64,000 nt of DNA from Bettongia penicillata ogilbyi (GCA_023548195.1 JAJHZJ010000752.1:423501-487500), one strand, 5' to 3'. Shown: positions 33,257-45,155, counted from the first letter of the stretch. Notes: a model not told the origin generated them from the letters alone. A program made the numbers and translations.

Positions 33257-33605
33257 CTCCTTATGTGTCATTGTCTGGAAGAATTCAAAGGTCAGATATT
33301 ACTACTTCCTTTAATATATGCAAGGGGTCCCAACTCAACAATACATTAATAATCTCCTCATGATAGAAAAGAAGGGGTCCTCAGTTAAGTTACTCAAAGG
33401 GGAGTGGTATACCACGTAAGTTTTTCTTTTCATTTTTTTTACCTTTTTGCATCTGTAGCAGTGACATCTTGATATAGTAGCATGTTGCTTTGGTGAGCAC
33501 GATATTTCATCATTACTCACCCCCTCTTGTCAAGGCTAAGCTGTTTCTCCTTACAACTCTATGGGGCCTTCTTCCTTCAGGCATAAGTTTCTTTCCAACC
33601 ATTTC

Positions 33606-33622
33606 CTCATCATCTTTTATCT
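33606..33622. repeat. TSD of the RPL37 retrocopy, left
   Basis: The 17-bp word 'ctcatcatcttttatct' recurs exactly at 33986-34002. Confidence 0.95.
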
Positions 33623-33985
<363 letters not shown>

Positions 33986-34002
33986 CTCATCATCTTTTAT
34001 CT
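33986..34002. repeat. TSD of the RPL37 retrocopy, right
   Basis: Exact repeat of 33606-33622. Confidence 0.95.
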
Positions 34003-34279
34003 GAACATGTTTTCCTTTTAAATAAAGCTAAAAGTTTGTGACAAAAATCCTATCTCCAATATCAACCCATTTAGTCATTGCACCTCCTCCACAACATCAC
34101 ATTACTGAATTAATCACTGTCATCCTTCTCTCTTCTGGGAAATTGTGGGGAAAATGAATAAATTATTCTACTCCTTTCAGCATTGTATCCACTCATTTGA
34201 TATTCATTTGTTCATCATCCACACATGCATTTCCAGTCCTGAAATCCAGCACTGATAATCTTATAATTGGGGCTGCTAT

Positions 34280-35245
34280 CCTTGATAGAGTCTGTTATCT
34301 CAGTTGCAGGTGAACTCCTGGTCCCAGTGATCACCACCCCTCCTTTTACTTCCCTGTATTCTCTCTCAACTCATTCAAGACTTTAACTGTTTCTAATACC
34401 TTACACTGAGACCATATCTGTAAGTCTCGTTAACCCCTTTACATCAGTCCCTAAAATAGGGAAATTTCCTTGAGGAAATTAAAAGAAAACTTTGGACCTT
34501 GACAAAGTCCAGACAGTATTACACTAGATTTAATCATTCATATAAACCACCCTACTCTTCCTCCTTAATTCCCCTACCTTGCTTATGATAGCAAATGTTT
34601 AAAACTTTTTCTCTTATTCCTCCTATGTCATTTCCTCCCTCTGCTGAGGACCTTGCCAAAAGAAATTGAGGTGATTCACCACAGTCTCCCTCTTCTCCTC
34701 TTCTTTTCTCCTCCTTGTGTCACATGCCTTTAATATCATCCTTTGCTTTCTCCTCTCTTGTTCTAGTCATTGTTTATGAGGTATCCTTTTCACTTGCTAA
34801 AGGCAATCCCTTTACCCATGCTTTTCATCCAACGTTCTCCACATTTTAAACCAAATAATGCTCATAACATTTTTTTTTCTAAATTATAAGATATCCTTTT
34901 TCTGCTATGAATTCTGTGCTGCCTACAGATGCATATCTCCCCTATCCATAAAACTCCTCCTTAAATTCTAAAGTATCCATTAGTTAGCATTCTATATTTC
35001 TCCTCCTTTTCAGATATACTTCTTAAAAAGCCATCTGTACTCCTGTATTTCAACTTCTCTGTAAAAAATCCCCAAAGAATTCCCAATTTAATGCTTTAAC
35101 TAAGACTGTTCCCTCTAAAGATACCGGTAGTTTTAATTGCACATCCAATGTACTATTCTTGATCTTGAATCTCTTTGCCTTCTCTACAACATTTAGCAGT
35201 GTGGACTATCTTCTGTTAGCTGTTATCTCTTCTCCACTACCTGTT
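34280..35245 (+). mobile_element. L2 LINE fragment, ORF2 up to the start of the RT domain
   Basis: In C/T-rich plus-strand sequence I read L2-style blocks: 'gaggaccttgccaaaagaaattgagg' (34665), 'gaggtatccttttcacttgctaaaggcaatccc' giving EVSFSLAKGNP (34779), 'ctccttttcagatatacttcttaaaaagccatctgtactc' (35002), and 'atgctttaactaagactgttccctctaaa' through 'ctattcttgatcttgaatctctttgccttctctacaacatttagcagtgtggac', which matches the L2 first catalytic RT block (usually LLLDLSAAFDTVDH; the catalytic Asp is lost here). Decayed and cut at the right where L1 sequence begins. Confidence 0.65.
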
Positions 35246-35267
35246 ATATAACTCTATTTCCAAGTGT

Positions 35268-35605
35268 GTAAATGGTCAATAGATATGAAGACGTAGTTGT
35301 CAAAAGAAGAAATCAAAGCTCTCTATAACCACTCTAAATCACCACTGATTAGGGAAATACAAACTAAAATCACTCTGAGATACCAGCTCACACCTCTCAG
35401 GCAGAAAAAAATTACAGATCCTGGAAAAGTATAAATTGGGGACACATGAAATTTTAGTGGAGTTCTGAACAAGTCCAACCTTTCTAGAAAACTATTTTGA
35501 ACCCAAAGGCCTATTAAACTGTGTCTACCCTTTGCCCCAACAATACTGCTATTAGGTCCCCATCCCAAAGAAATAAAAAAAGGGGAAATGACATATTTGT
35601 ACAAA
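35268..35605 (+). mobile_element. L1 ORF2 C-terminal fragment (+)
   Basis: Words match the L1 at 52650-53000: 'aaatggtcaatagatatgaag', 'gaagaaatcaaagctctctataaccactctaaatcaccactgattagggaaatacaaactaaaat', 'ctcacacctctcaggcag' and 'ctaccctttgccccaacaatactgctattaggtccccatcccaaagaaat'. It stops abruptly and is followed directly by L1 sequence in the opposite orientation. Confidence 0.75.
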
Positions 35606-35614
35606 AAGTGTTTT

Positions 35615-36440
35615 TACTTAATTAAATCTGACTTTATTTGTGTGAAAAGTGTCTTGAAATTGTGTTCATATGGTCTCTGGGTTTATTTTGGCAGGTAAAC
35701 TCCAAAATATTTTATAGTGTCTACCCTATTTTTAAATGGGATTCCTCTTTCTATCTCTTGATGTTGGGCTTTGTTAATAATATATAGAAATGCAGAAGAT
35801 TTGTGTGGGTTTATTTTGTAACCTCCAACTTTGTCAAAGTTGTTTATTATTTCAAATACTTTTTTTACTTGAATCTCTGGGATTCTTTAAGTATATCATA
35901 ATATCATCTGCAAAGAGTGATAACTTAGTTTCTTCTTTGCCTATTATAATTCCTTCAGTTTCTTTTTCTTATCTAGTTGCTACAGTTACCAACCCTTTCT
36001 AGTACCATATTGAATAATAGTGGTGATAATGGACATCCTTGTTTCACCCCTGATCTTATGGAAAATGCATTTAGCTTATTGCTATTGCATATAATATTTG
36101 CTGAAGGTTTTAGGTAGATACAGCTTAATATTTTGTGGAAAGTTCCCTTTTTTCTTATGCTCACCAGTGTTTTTAATAGGAATGGGTGTTGTACTTTGCC
36201 AAAAGCTTTTTCTACATTTATTGAGATAATCATGTGATTTCCGTTAGTTTTGTTGTTGATATGATGGATAACGATAAGAGTTTTCCTAATATTGAACCAG
36301 CCCTGCATTCCTGGTATGAATTCTAACTGATCATAATGTATTATTTTGGTGATAAGTTACTGTATTCTTTTTATTAAAATCTTACTTAAAATTTTCACAT
36401 CTATATTCATTAGACAAATTGATCTATAATTTTCTTTCTC
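35615..36440 (-). mobile_element. L1 ORF2 RT-domain fragment (-)
   Basis: The minus strand has a 111-codon frame (35973-36308) beginning '[18 protein letters not shown]' and containing '[19 protein letters not shown]' and '[19 protein letters not shown]'. The first catalytic block normally reads DAEKAFDK; here both acidic positions are altered (NVEKAFGK). The second catalytic box lies left of it in the T-rich antisense sequence 'atatcatctgcaaagagtg' (35900-35918), which still decodes as the usual F-A-D-D type. Together with the C-terminal piece at 35268 this forms two L1 segments in opposite orientation. Confidence 0.85.
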
Positions 36441-36860
36441 TGCTATCACAGGTTCTTTGATCTTCTTCTCTAAAAGGAAAGGAAACTTTTGAGGGGTAAA
36501 CAATAACTTAAATAAAGCACATGCATCATTCAATTAGCTCAGGGCACCTTGAACTTCAGAGAAAATACAGAGAAATCAAAAGTCAACAGGCATGCCTCCA
36601 AAATGTCTGACTATTAATATACATACAAATATCTTTACCAGAGAGGGAACATCTGGGTTTTCAAAGAAGGTGAGGGAGTCCTTTGCAGTTTACTATTGTC
36701 TTCTTCTGGCCAGACAAACACTTTCAGTCAGAAAAGCCTCAAAGAAAAACTTAACCCTCAGAATATTTATACACGATTTAGAGCCAGAGGGCATGACATT
36801 TTGTCCCAGTGCCTCAATAGAAAAAACGAGAGATACTTGTCACCCTCCTACAAAACAGCT
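36441..36860 (-). mobile_element. LTR-like repeat, copy 2 (-)
   Basis: The reverse complement of 36441-36814 is collinear with 8414-8838. It has the TATA-like 'gtataaatattctgagg' (36761-36777), 'tctggccaga', 'tttgaaaacccagatgttccctctctggta', 'ttgacttttgatttctctgtattttctctgaagttca' and the terminal 'gaacctgtgatagca' (ending at 36441 with TG..CA polarity). Similarity left of the 'ggcactgg' word is weak. The 91- and 69-codon frames across it are not conserved in copy 1, so they are not genes. Confidence 0.6.
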
Positions 36861-36969
36861 CCCCTAATCAAGCTTTCCTTAATGGACAGGCTCATCCATG
36901 TATGAGGAAGATCTTGAATCACTTTATTCAATTGGAGGTACTTTTAGTAAAACAAAAACAGCAAATGAT

Positions 36970-37440
36970 TCTACTTTCCTTGGCCTTACTGGGATACAGC
37001 CCTAGAAAGAGATTGCTGGATCAAAGGGTATGCACATTTTTATAGCCTGTTGGGAATAATTCCAAATTGTTCTCCAGAATGGTTACATCAGCTCACAGCT
37101 CCACCAACAATGAATTAGTGTTTCAGGTTTCCCACATCTTTTTCAACATTTATCATTTTCCTGTTTTTGTCACGTTAGACAATCTGATAGGTGTAATGTG
37201 ATACCTCAGAGTTGTTTTGATTTACAACTTTCTGATGAATAGTGATTTAGACCATTTTTTCATGTGACTATATGTAGCTTTAATTTCTTCCTTTGAAAAT
37301 TGTTCATACCTTTTGATCATTTATCAACTGGAAAATGATTTGTATTCTTTTAAATTTGATTTTATTCTCTATAAATTTTAGAAATGAGGCCTTTATCACA
37401 GATGCTAGTTGTAAAAGTTCTTTCACAGTTTATTTAATTT
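36970..37440 (-). mobile_element. L1 ORF2 C-terminal fragment (-)
   Basis: Antisense blocks are clear: 'gagattgctggatcaaagggtatgcac', 'ttgttctccagaatggttacatcagctcacagctccaccaac', 'gacaatctgataggtgtaatgtgatacctcagagttgttttgatt', 'tgttcataccttttgatcatttatcaactgg', 'gaaatgaggcctttatcacagatgctag'. These are the reverse complement of the ORF2 C-terminal region at 52600-52990. Confidence 0.85.
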
Positions 37441-37920
37441 TTATCTGTGAATAATAATTGCAACTTCCTCCCATAGTTGGTGTAAAAATCAAATGCAATG
37501 ATATTTTAAGATGGTTTACACACTATTTGAGACATACCAGATGATTACTGCATGCTTATTTCCTTTCTTCCTTACCAATATATTCCCTTTTTCTGGTAAA
37601 CAATATTGAATAATTTTTGGGAATAGTGACAAGTAAAGGAATGTCACAATAAGAAAAATAACAAGTAAATATACCTTTCCCATTCTTGGGGCAAACTTTT
37701 TTTGTAAATTCACCTACTTTTAGTAGGAAAGGTGGACATATGTAGTAAATACAAAAGAAGAAATTCACATAGAGGGGGAATATGTGGTCAATGTAGAGAG
37801 GGTCATGTGGGGAGTGTCAGATGGGTAGGCATCATGTATGATCAAGGCGATCACATATGAGTTTGTGCTGCTTACAATACAGAGCTCCACCGGTTTTCTG
37901 GTTGTCATTCTACAACTAAT
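37441..37920. other. No feature recognised
   Basis: Two overlapping minus-strand frames (65 and 70 codons) are hydrophobic and AT-driven, with no domain or context. Confidence 0.4.
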
Positions 37921-40880
37921 TTTTCCCTCTTTTTTATTGATTAATTTATTTTTTTTCTACATTTACTTCCACAAGATTTTGAGTTCTAAATTTTCTCCCC
38001 ACATTTCCCCCCCACCCTGACAGCATGCATTCTGATTACTCTTTCCCCAATCTTCCCTCCCTTATGTCACCCTCCTTCTCTTGCCCCCTTCCTTTCTACT
38101 TTCCTATAGTGCAAGACAGATTTCTAACACCCTTTCCCATATATCTTCTTTCCCAATCACATGTAAAAACAATTTTTAACATTCATTTTTAAAACTTCAA
38201 GTTCCATGATCTCTCCTTTCCTCTCCCCCCACCCATCTGGTAAGCAATGTTCTAATACAGGTTACATATGTGTAGTCATGCAAAATATTTCACAACACTC
38301 AGGTTTGTGAAAGACTAACGATATTCCTCTCCATCCTATCCTGCCCCTCATTTATTCTATTCTGTCCTTTCACTTTGTTCCTCTTCAAAAGTGTTTGCTT
38401 CTGAATATCCTCTTTCCCAGGCTTCCTTCCATTCAGTCATCCTCTTTCTCCCTAAATAAATATAGGGTAAAATAGATTTCCATGCCCAATTGAGTGTGTA
38501 TGATATTTTATCCTTAAGCCAAATCAAATGACATTAAGGCTCACTCATTCCACCTCACCTTCCCTCTCTCTCCCCTCATTGTAAAAGCTTGTTTTTTCCT
38601 CTTTTATGTGAGATAATTTACCCTATTTTACCTTTCCATTTCTGCTTTTTCCAGTACATTCTCTCAACCATTGATTTTATTTTTTAGATATTATCCCTTC
38701 ATTTTTGGTTCATCCTGTGCCCTCGGTCTATGTATGTATGTATGTATGTATGTATACATATATATGTGTGTGTGTATAGATGGATAGAGATACATAGATA
38801 TATACACACATATATGTATATATATATATATACACACATATATGTATGTGTGTGTGCTCCTTCCAACTAGCCTAACACTGAGAAAGATCTCATGAGTTAC
38901 AGATATCATCTCTCCAACTTTAATAATTCCTTTATGATTTCTCTTCCCTGTTCATCTTTTCATGTTCCTCCTGAGTTTTGTAATTGAAAGTTAAATTTTC
39001 CTTTCAGTTCTAGTCTTTTCATCAGGAATGTTTGAAAGTCATCTATTTCACTGAGATCCATTTTTCCCCCTGAAAGACTATACTCAGTTTTGCTGGATAG
39101 GTGATTCTTGGATTTAATCCTAGCCTCTTTGACCTCTAAAATATCATATTCTAACCTCTCTCATTGTTTAACATAGAAGCCGCTAAATCTTGTGTTATTT
39201 TGACTGTGTTTCCACAATAAATGAATTATTTTTTTTCTGGATGCTTTCAATATTTTCTCCTTGACCTGGGAACTCTACAATCTGGCTACAATATTCCTAG
39301 TTACTTTTTGGTATCTCTTTCAGGAGGTAATTGGTGGATTCTTTCAATTTCTATTTTCCTCTCTGGATCTAGAATATCAGAGAAGTTTTCCTTGGTATTT
39401 TCTTGAAAGATAATTTCTAGGCTCTTTTTTTTATCATGGTTTTCAAGTAATCCAATAATTTTTAAATTGTATTTTTAGATCTATTTTCCAGTTAGGTTGT
39501 TTTGCCAATGAGTTATTTCACATTGTCTTCTATTTCTTTTTCTTTCTTTTGGTTTTGTTTTGTAATTTCTTGGTTTCTCATAAAATCATTAGCTTCCATT
39601 TGATTAATTCTAATATGTTTGAGGAATTATTTTCTTCAGTGAGCTTTTGAACTTCTTTTTCCTTTGGCCATTTCTGCTTTTTAAGACAATCCTCTCCTCA
39701 TTATCTTTTGGGACCTCTTTTCCTTTTGGATAAGTGTATTTATAAGGCTTTATTTTCTTCCTCATTTTTAGTGTCTCCTCCATCAAACTGTTGACTTGCT
39801 TTTCATCATTTTCTTGTATCACTCTCATTTCTCTAATTTTTCCTGTACTTCTTTACTTGATTTTCAAAATCATTTTTGAGTTCTTTCATGGTCTGAGACC
39901 AATTCATATTTTCCTTGGAGCCTTTGGATTTAGGAGCTTTGATTTTCTTATTTTGTTCTGATTGTATGTTTTGATCATTTTTGTCACCAAATTAAGATTC
40001 TATAGTCAAATCCCCCACTTCTGTTGCTCATTTTCCCAGACAATTACTTGACTTTTTAACTTTTTGTTAAGGGATAATTCTTCTTCCAATATGGAGACTA
40101 TACTATTCTGGGCATCAGGAATTTTGTGTAACTGTTTTCAGAATTACTTCTTGGGAACCTGCAAATTTTCAGTTCTTCCAAGTATGTCTTGGAGAGATGA
40201 TTACTACTTTCTTGGTCAGTGCTATGGTCTATGAGTGGTCACATGCACTCTTTTCTGCATTCGATCTGTGAGGAGGATTTCCTCTCCAACTCCACCACAC
40301 TTTCTGCCATGTCAGTGCTCCTCTTTGACCAAGGATCATCACCCAGTACTGCAACCCAGATCCAAGCACAGGCAGAGGGAGATAATACTGATTCAGTGAA
40401 AGCAAAGGAAGTCCCAGAAATCCCCCTCTGATCACCTGCCTGATCCCCCCACAGTCTGTGGTCCAAGAGCTCCAGGAACAGACACTGCCACTGCTGCCAC
40501 CACCCTGGGCCTGGTGCCAGATCACACACCTCTCCCACCCAGATCCAGGAAAGCTTTCTTACTGAGTTTCTAAGTTGTCATTGGAGTTTGTGGGTTGAGA
40601 AGTCTGGAAATTGCCATAGCTTCGACTGATTCAGTCCCCTGATCTCTGCTTCAGGTTTGCTAGGGCTCTGGTTGTGACCATGCTGGATTGTGCTCTTCTC
40701 TCAGACTGTCAGACTGGTGCAACAGACTTTTCCTGTAGACCTTCCAGGTTGTCTTGGGGTGGAAATATGTTTCATTTGGGTTCTCCTCTAGAATTTGTTT
40801 AGAGTGATTTTTACAGATATTTGGATGCTTTGAGGGAGAGCTCAAGCAAGTCCCTGGTTTAATTCTGCCATCTTCTGTAG
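37921..40880 (-). mobile_element. HAL1 (-), near full length, about 3 kb
   Basis: On the minus strand the element runs from a 5' end near 40880 ('...agaagatggcagaattaaaccagggacttgc'), through a GC-richer 5' UTR (40880 to about 40020), a decayed ORF1 (about 40000-38980, with coiled-coil remnants such as the 72-codon frame 39610-39828) and a 3' UTR with a TATG/TA microsatellite, to an A-rich tail (37921-37950 on the plus strand as TTATT units). There is no ORF2. Its 5' UTR belongs to a subfamily different from the copies at 53339 and 58850 but like the piece at 31690. No clear TSD. Confidence 0.8.
38730..38855. repeat. TATG/TA/TG microsatellite inside a HAL1 3' UTR
   Basis: (TATG)n, then GT, ATAG and TA words. 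It lies between the 'ccctcggtct' and 'ctccttccaactagcctaacac' blocks, the same position as the TG/CA arrays in the HAL1 copies at 54178 and 60841. Confidence 0.95.
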
Positions 40881-41094
40881 GGTCAAGGTTTCATTCTTGA
40901 TGGTCTCCTTTGACACACAAGTTCTTACAGGAGAGCTTATGCTTATATTATGTCACTCTTTCTCTCTGGGGCTTTATCAATCTTCTGGTCACTGTTGGTT
41001 GCTGCTAGAAATGGTTAAACTTAGGCAAAGGTTGTAGAGCTTCTAATTCCAGTTTCTGTCTTTGGCTAGAGCCCTTAGTTATAAATGCACCATA

Positions 41095-41480
41095 ATTTAA
41101 TTTACTCAATTATTACATTTTATTTATTGCTTCCTTTGTGCCAGCTTCAAGTGGGAAAAAAACATATAAAGAGTTAATAAAACACACACATTATTTTGAG
41201 CAAAGTCACTAGAAATTGTTCATGGAGGATAAGGATAGACTTCATGTATCATCTATTCTTGGTTTGAAGGGAATTAACAAATTAGGAAACAAAAGGGAAG
41301 GAGTATATTTCTGCCACAGGGGACATCCTGTACAAAGTCATAGAAATTTGAGATGCAATGTTGTGTTTAGACCAGGTGGTTTGGAATGTATAGTGAATAA
41401 TGTGAAATAACCAGAGGAAAAAATAGGTTGGATTCAGATTGGGAACAACTTTAAATAGAAATTAGAGGAGTCATGTCTCT
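41095..41480 (+). mobile_element. Ancient interspersed repeat, second copy of the 20300 family
   Basis: 'cattttatttattgcttcctttgtgccagcttcaagt' parallels the head at 20315 and 'ctgccacaggggacatcctgtacaaagtcatagaaatttgagatgcaatgttgtgt...ggttggattcagattgggaac' parallels 20600-20740. The 64-codon frame inside is not conserved. Confidence 0.4.
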
Positions 41481-41764
41481 GTGATAACAGCAAGGAAGAG
41501 CTTAAGAAGAATCTCTTTTAGATTAAACCCAGACCTTTTGTTATAATTCTTTCAGAAGGGAAAAACCCCAAAATAACCAGTGATCAGCTAAGGGGAAAAA
41601 TGGGGAAAAAGCTTAATTCTCCTTCCTCCCAGAATGAAGGACAATATTTTCACTGAGTCTTGTCTAAAACGGGATGTTCTTCTTCATATGGAAATTCCTT
41701 GCCCCTGGTAAGAAGCTCTTTGCAAAACAGAACCGTCCAAGACAACTAAGTCTTCATTCTTCAT

Positions 41765-41850
41765 TCTTTTTTTTTTTTAATTTTGCTTCTTATTTGTCAA
41801 GGACAGGATTCTCTGTCAGGAACTTCTCTGCCTTTTTTTTTTATAAGACA
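41765..41850. repeat. T-rich stretches
   Basis: Two T runs (41766-41779 and 41834-41842), possibly antisense A-tails; no adjoining element end could be recognised. Confidence 0.5.
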
Positions 41851-41897
41851 ACACTTGTAGCTCCCTGCTTAATGTCAAATACAAACTGTACCTTTTT

Positions 41898-42430
41898 TCA
41901 TACTTCATTTTCAAAAAGAACCAGTGACATCATATGATGATGCCTTGACTCACCAATGAATTGAATTTAAGTGAGATAGAGTTGCACAAACTCATCAGTT
42001 TCACACTCTCATCCAGAGTCACTGATGTCCACTGGCAAGAGAAAAATCAAGATGACAGTCAGTGGTCCAGGACATAAGGGGTTCCCCTGGCATCTTTGAT
42101 GTAGGACCAAACTTTAAGTGCTCCACAGCTCATGCTTCAGGTGTCTTCGTAGCTGATGGCACAAATTGTTCCCATCCACCCATTCCTCCAAAGGAAATCT
42201 TCACATACTTGATAGACATCCTCCTAACTCAGCAACAGGTTTGATGTCAGTTCCCCTTAACCAGGTTTAGCTCGCCTGCCATGAAACTTTTAATGGGCAT
42301 AAGCATGCTGCAATTTCTTAGAGCCACAAGTGGGAGTGGTGACAGGTAGACAGGTGTATAAGCAACCCTGAAAATGACTTGGCAAGCCCTCACACTAGAG
42401 GTGCTAGTCCTCCTTGAACATCCCATATAG
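41898..42430 (+). mobile_element. Interspersed repeat with the same head as 26285, longer copy
   Basis: The repeat starts 'tcattttcaaaaagaaccagtgacatcatatgatg' and continues 'ttgaatttaagtgagatagagttgcacaaactcatcagtttcac', 'aagagaaaaatcaagatgacagtcagtggtccagg', 'gtctttgatgtaggaccaaactttaagtgctccacag' and 'gctgcaatttcttagagccacaagtgggagtg'. I recognise the style as a common marsupial repeat but cannot name it. It ends next to a tRNA-Ile-like sequence. Confidence 0.5.
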
Positions 42431-42433
42431 GAT

Positions 42434-42507
42434 GACTAATTAACTCAGCTGGTTAGAGTGTGGTGCTAATTACCCAGGTTTGTTGGTTTGATCCCAGTAC
42501 CAGTAAG
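42434..42507 (+). pseudogene. tRNA-Ile(AAT)-derived sequence (tRNA pseudogene or SINE head)
   Basis: The 74-bp stretch follows the vertebrate tRNA-Ile layout: 'taactcagctggttagag' matches the D-arm and A box, 'tggtgctaat' carries an AAT anticodon (42468-42470), and 'ggtttgatcccagta' matches the T-arm and B box. The acceptor ends do not pair well (gactaat against accagta) and the anticodon stem is changed, so it is not a functional tRNA gene. No CCA follows. It directly follows the repeat at 41898 and could be a tRNA-derived SINE head. Confidence 0.75.
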
Positions 42508-44375
42508 AGCTAAATTGTACCCAGTCAGCATCAGTATATATGGTCTATATTTCTAACCAATTGCCAAGGTTTTTTTTTCAGTCTATGTCCCCTCAGTTTT
42601 TCAAAACTCAAATTATTTTTTTTCCTCATGCAAACATGTAAGGGAAGAAAAAGAAAAAAAAAGAAATCATTGTTTTTCTCTTGCCTTGTCTCTTGCCTTT
42701 GTACCTTTATTGTATCCATAAGGTTGTCAAAGTTGAGACTCCAAAGCAAAGACAGCAATTTTGTTAAATATAGTATGATATTATTAGTACATCAAATATT
42801 CTTATCTTTTTTCTTTTCTTATTTAAAAAAGCTCAGGCAAGAGTATTTATTAGTTCCATCTTAAATATTTCCATCTATAAAAAATGATTAAATAAAATTG
42901 TAGACTATAATCTTAATGAATTAAATGAAAAAGGGTTATCGAGGTCATTTCACATCTGAGGTTTACAAGACATATTCAAGAAAATATATCACCTAATTAT
43001 ACTCTTTTGCTTCGTTTCTGGTAACTGACTTAGCAACAAAATCATATAAATTTTCCCTTCAATCTAGGAGCAATAAACTATAAGGCAATGCTTTTACCTC
43101 CAATTACTGTGGTTAGTGGTAAATTCCTTAGCAATTACTTGAGTTCTTATGACCAAAATGATCTGAACTAATTATACAAAATGCATGAGAAAATGAGCTT
43201 TGGGGAATCAATATACATCTTAAGAAACTTCACAGTATACACGTGCAGTTGTTCTTAGTGATACAAATATATTTTAAGTGAAAAAATAATGTTTTTAAAT
43301 GCTCAAATTCATAAAATACGTTAAAATTTTCTGAAATAATTTGTTCATTTAAGCATATATAGCATGTTTGTATAATCTTATTTCCCATGCTTACTTTAAT
43401 TTTCTCCCCCAGAAAAACGATTTTTTTTTCTTCAGAGCCTCATTACCATTCTCTGGTCAAAGGTCATATGGACTCTGAAATTTGTAGTAAGTTCCCTAAC
43501 CTCTCTTGAGCTCTTGAGTTTCTCAAAAATAGGTCTCAAAATAATCTCAGATACTGCTGTGATGATGGAGACCACTAATGTCTATCCTTCATGGTTGGGT
43601 ACAGTGACCATCTAGGTTGAATGATTGTAGGTCAAAATGGGTAACAAACCCAAAAATGTTGTCACTGGATTTCGCATTTCTTCTGCTGTCCACATTTCAT
43701 TTTAGGTGGCACGTAAATTAGAGTGACTGATTCACATGACTTGAATGTTCGTTTTATTATTATATTGTTATTTGGTTATTATTTTATTGCCATTATTGTG
43801 ATCATAACCTAAGAGCCACTGACCAAACAGTAACAAGTTACACTTCTTTACCAATTATTTATTTGTAACATCCTGTCTACTACCCAGTTTTTACTGTCAT
43901 CTTTAGTAATAAGGAGGTTTGTACTCAGTTTACCTGCAGTTGCACCACTGAATTGATAGATTTTCTTAGGTTTTTGATCCAAAAATGATACAAATATTCA
44001 AGATATTTTAATTCAAAGCCCTAAATAGCAATTTTTTTGCCTGGGGCAAGTATCATAAACAGGTTCCAGTTGAAATTATATGGATCATAGTCAAGATTGA
44101 TTTGGATAGAAGGAAAGCTGACCTGTGAGGGAGAGATTCTAAGAAATGAACAAAAGCTTGATGTTGGGGGAGTTGGTATAGAATAGAGTGGGAGAGGAAA
44201 CTCTCCCTAGTCTACCATCTGGTAACTTGCTATTTTATTTAAATGTTCTTGCTAACTAAGCACCAATCTCTATTATTTCTATGCTGCAGAAAGCGTCAGT
44301 GCTGTCAGGATCCCCTTTATTGGGTGCTCTCAAAATTTGGTAGGTTGGAGGAAAGTTGCACATTATCTTGATTAT
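42508..44375. other. No gene supported
   Basis: AT-rich. Overlapping opposite-strand frames at 42531-42864 cover A- and T-rich runs. A weak MIR-like word set ('gtagtaagttccctaacctctcttgag') lies at 43486-43512. No recognisable protein or RNA. Confidence 0.4.
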
Positions 44376-44379
44376 AGCA

Positions 44380-44490
44380 ATGACCATTTTACAAATTAAT
44401 AAATTTACACTCATAGAAGGAAAATTACAAGCCAAAAGCCATACCTTAAGGCTTTATGACTATCAACTTTCAGAGCTCCTCACAGTAGAT
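44380..44490 (-). mobile_element. Possible MIR, antisense
   Basis: 'gaccattttacaaattaataaatttacactcatagaaggaaaattacaagccaaaagcc' has the order of antisense MIR ('cattttacagatgaggaaactgaggc...gacttgcccaaggtc'). Diverged. Confidence 0.4.
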
Positions 44491-45084
44491 GAGTGATCAT
44501 TTATCAAAGTTGCAACCTTGTTTTCTCTTCTGGTACAGTTCACACAAATACTCTCCATTGCAACTTAAAGCAGATACCCAACGGCCAGTCCATGAACAAT
44601 ACCAATATAAAATATTTTCTTTCAACCAGTCCAAATATTCTTTCACTACAAAAATCTTTTCTTAAAATTTATAAACTTAAAAATATAATTATTTATTTTC
44701 TTTTCCTTGTATTTTCTTCTTTCCATAAAGAGTCCCTCCTTTTTTATTTGTTTGTGGATTTCCCCAAGAAAGATAGTGTCCCTTTCTTCATCTAAGTATA
44801 CTCATCTTTTAAATAAAGACACTGAATTCAGTGACCTCTGAAGCTCCTTCAGTCTCTAATTTATGGTCTGTTACCCCATGAAGAACAAAAGTCACTCTTT
44901 TAAGGCTGTGGAAATTAGAGTATTTCTCAATGGAAAATGTATGAATTTTCTTAGTCAGTAGTCCAATGCAGAGTCCATTTATTCATAGTGACCGTGGAAG
45001 ATTAGAGATAGAAAAAATGAGGGCTGAGGGAAATAAGAAATCACAGGTTTTTTGATGACCTATAAACATTTCAACTGTTATTTT
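44491..45084. other. No gene supported
   Basis: A 100-codon plus-strand frame (44493-44795) has no recognisable domain; it is Phe/Ser/Ile/Leu-rich as expected from T-rich DNA. Confidence 0.4.
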
Positions 45085-45087
45085 AAC

Positions 45088-45155
45088 TGCCAAATTCAAA
45101 TTTTACCTCTGATATTTACTACTGTGTGACCTTGAACTTCTATTTGTTCAAATAT
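45088..45155 (+). mobile_element. MIR core fragment
   Basis: 'aaattcaaattttacctctgatatttactactgtgtgaccttgaactt' matches the MIR CORE ('attcaaatcctgcctctgacacttactagctgtgtgaccttggg'). Confidence 0.6.

Noticed and set aside
33005..33349. Open frames of 85 to 114 codons on both strands around a TA array
   Set aside because: They are translations of (TA)n as YIYIYI and have no protein meaning.
35268..36440. Classic twin-priming inversion of one L1
   Set aside because: The order of the pieces and lack of a poly(A) tail do not fit.
36592..36867. 91-codon frame and overlapping 69-codon frame
   Set aside because: They run antisense within the LTR-like repeat; neither is conserved in the sister copy at 8414-8838.
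42434..42507. Functional tRNA-Ile gene
   Set aside because: The acceptor stem and anticodon stem do not pair, and the sequence looks decayed. Kept as a tRNA-derived pseudogene or SINE head.
44493..44795. 100-codon plus-strand frame
   Set aside because: T-rich DNA read as Ser/Phe/Leu/Ile; no domain, no similarity to a known family that I can recognise.
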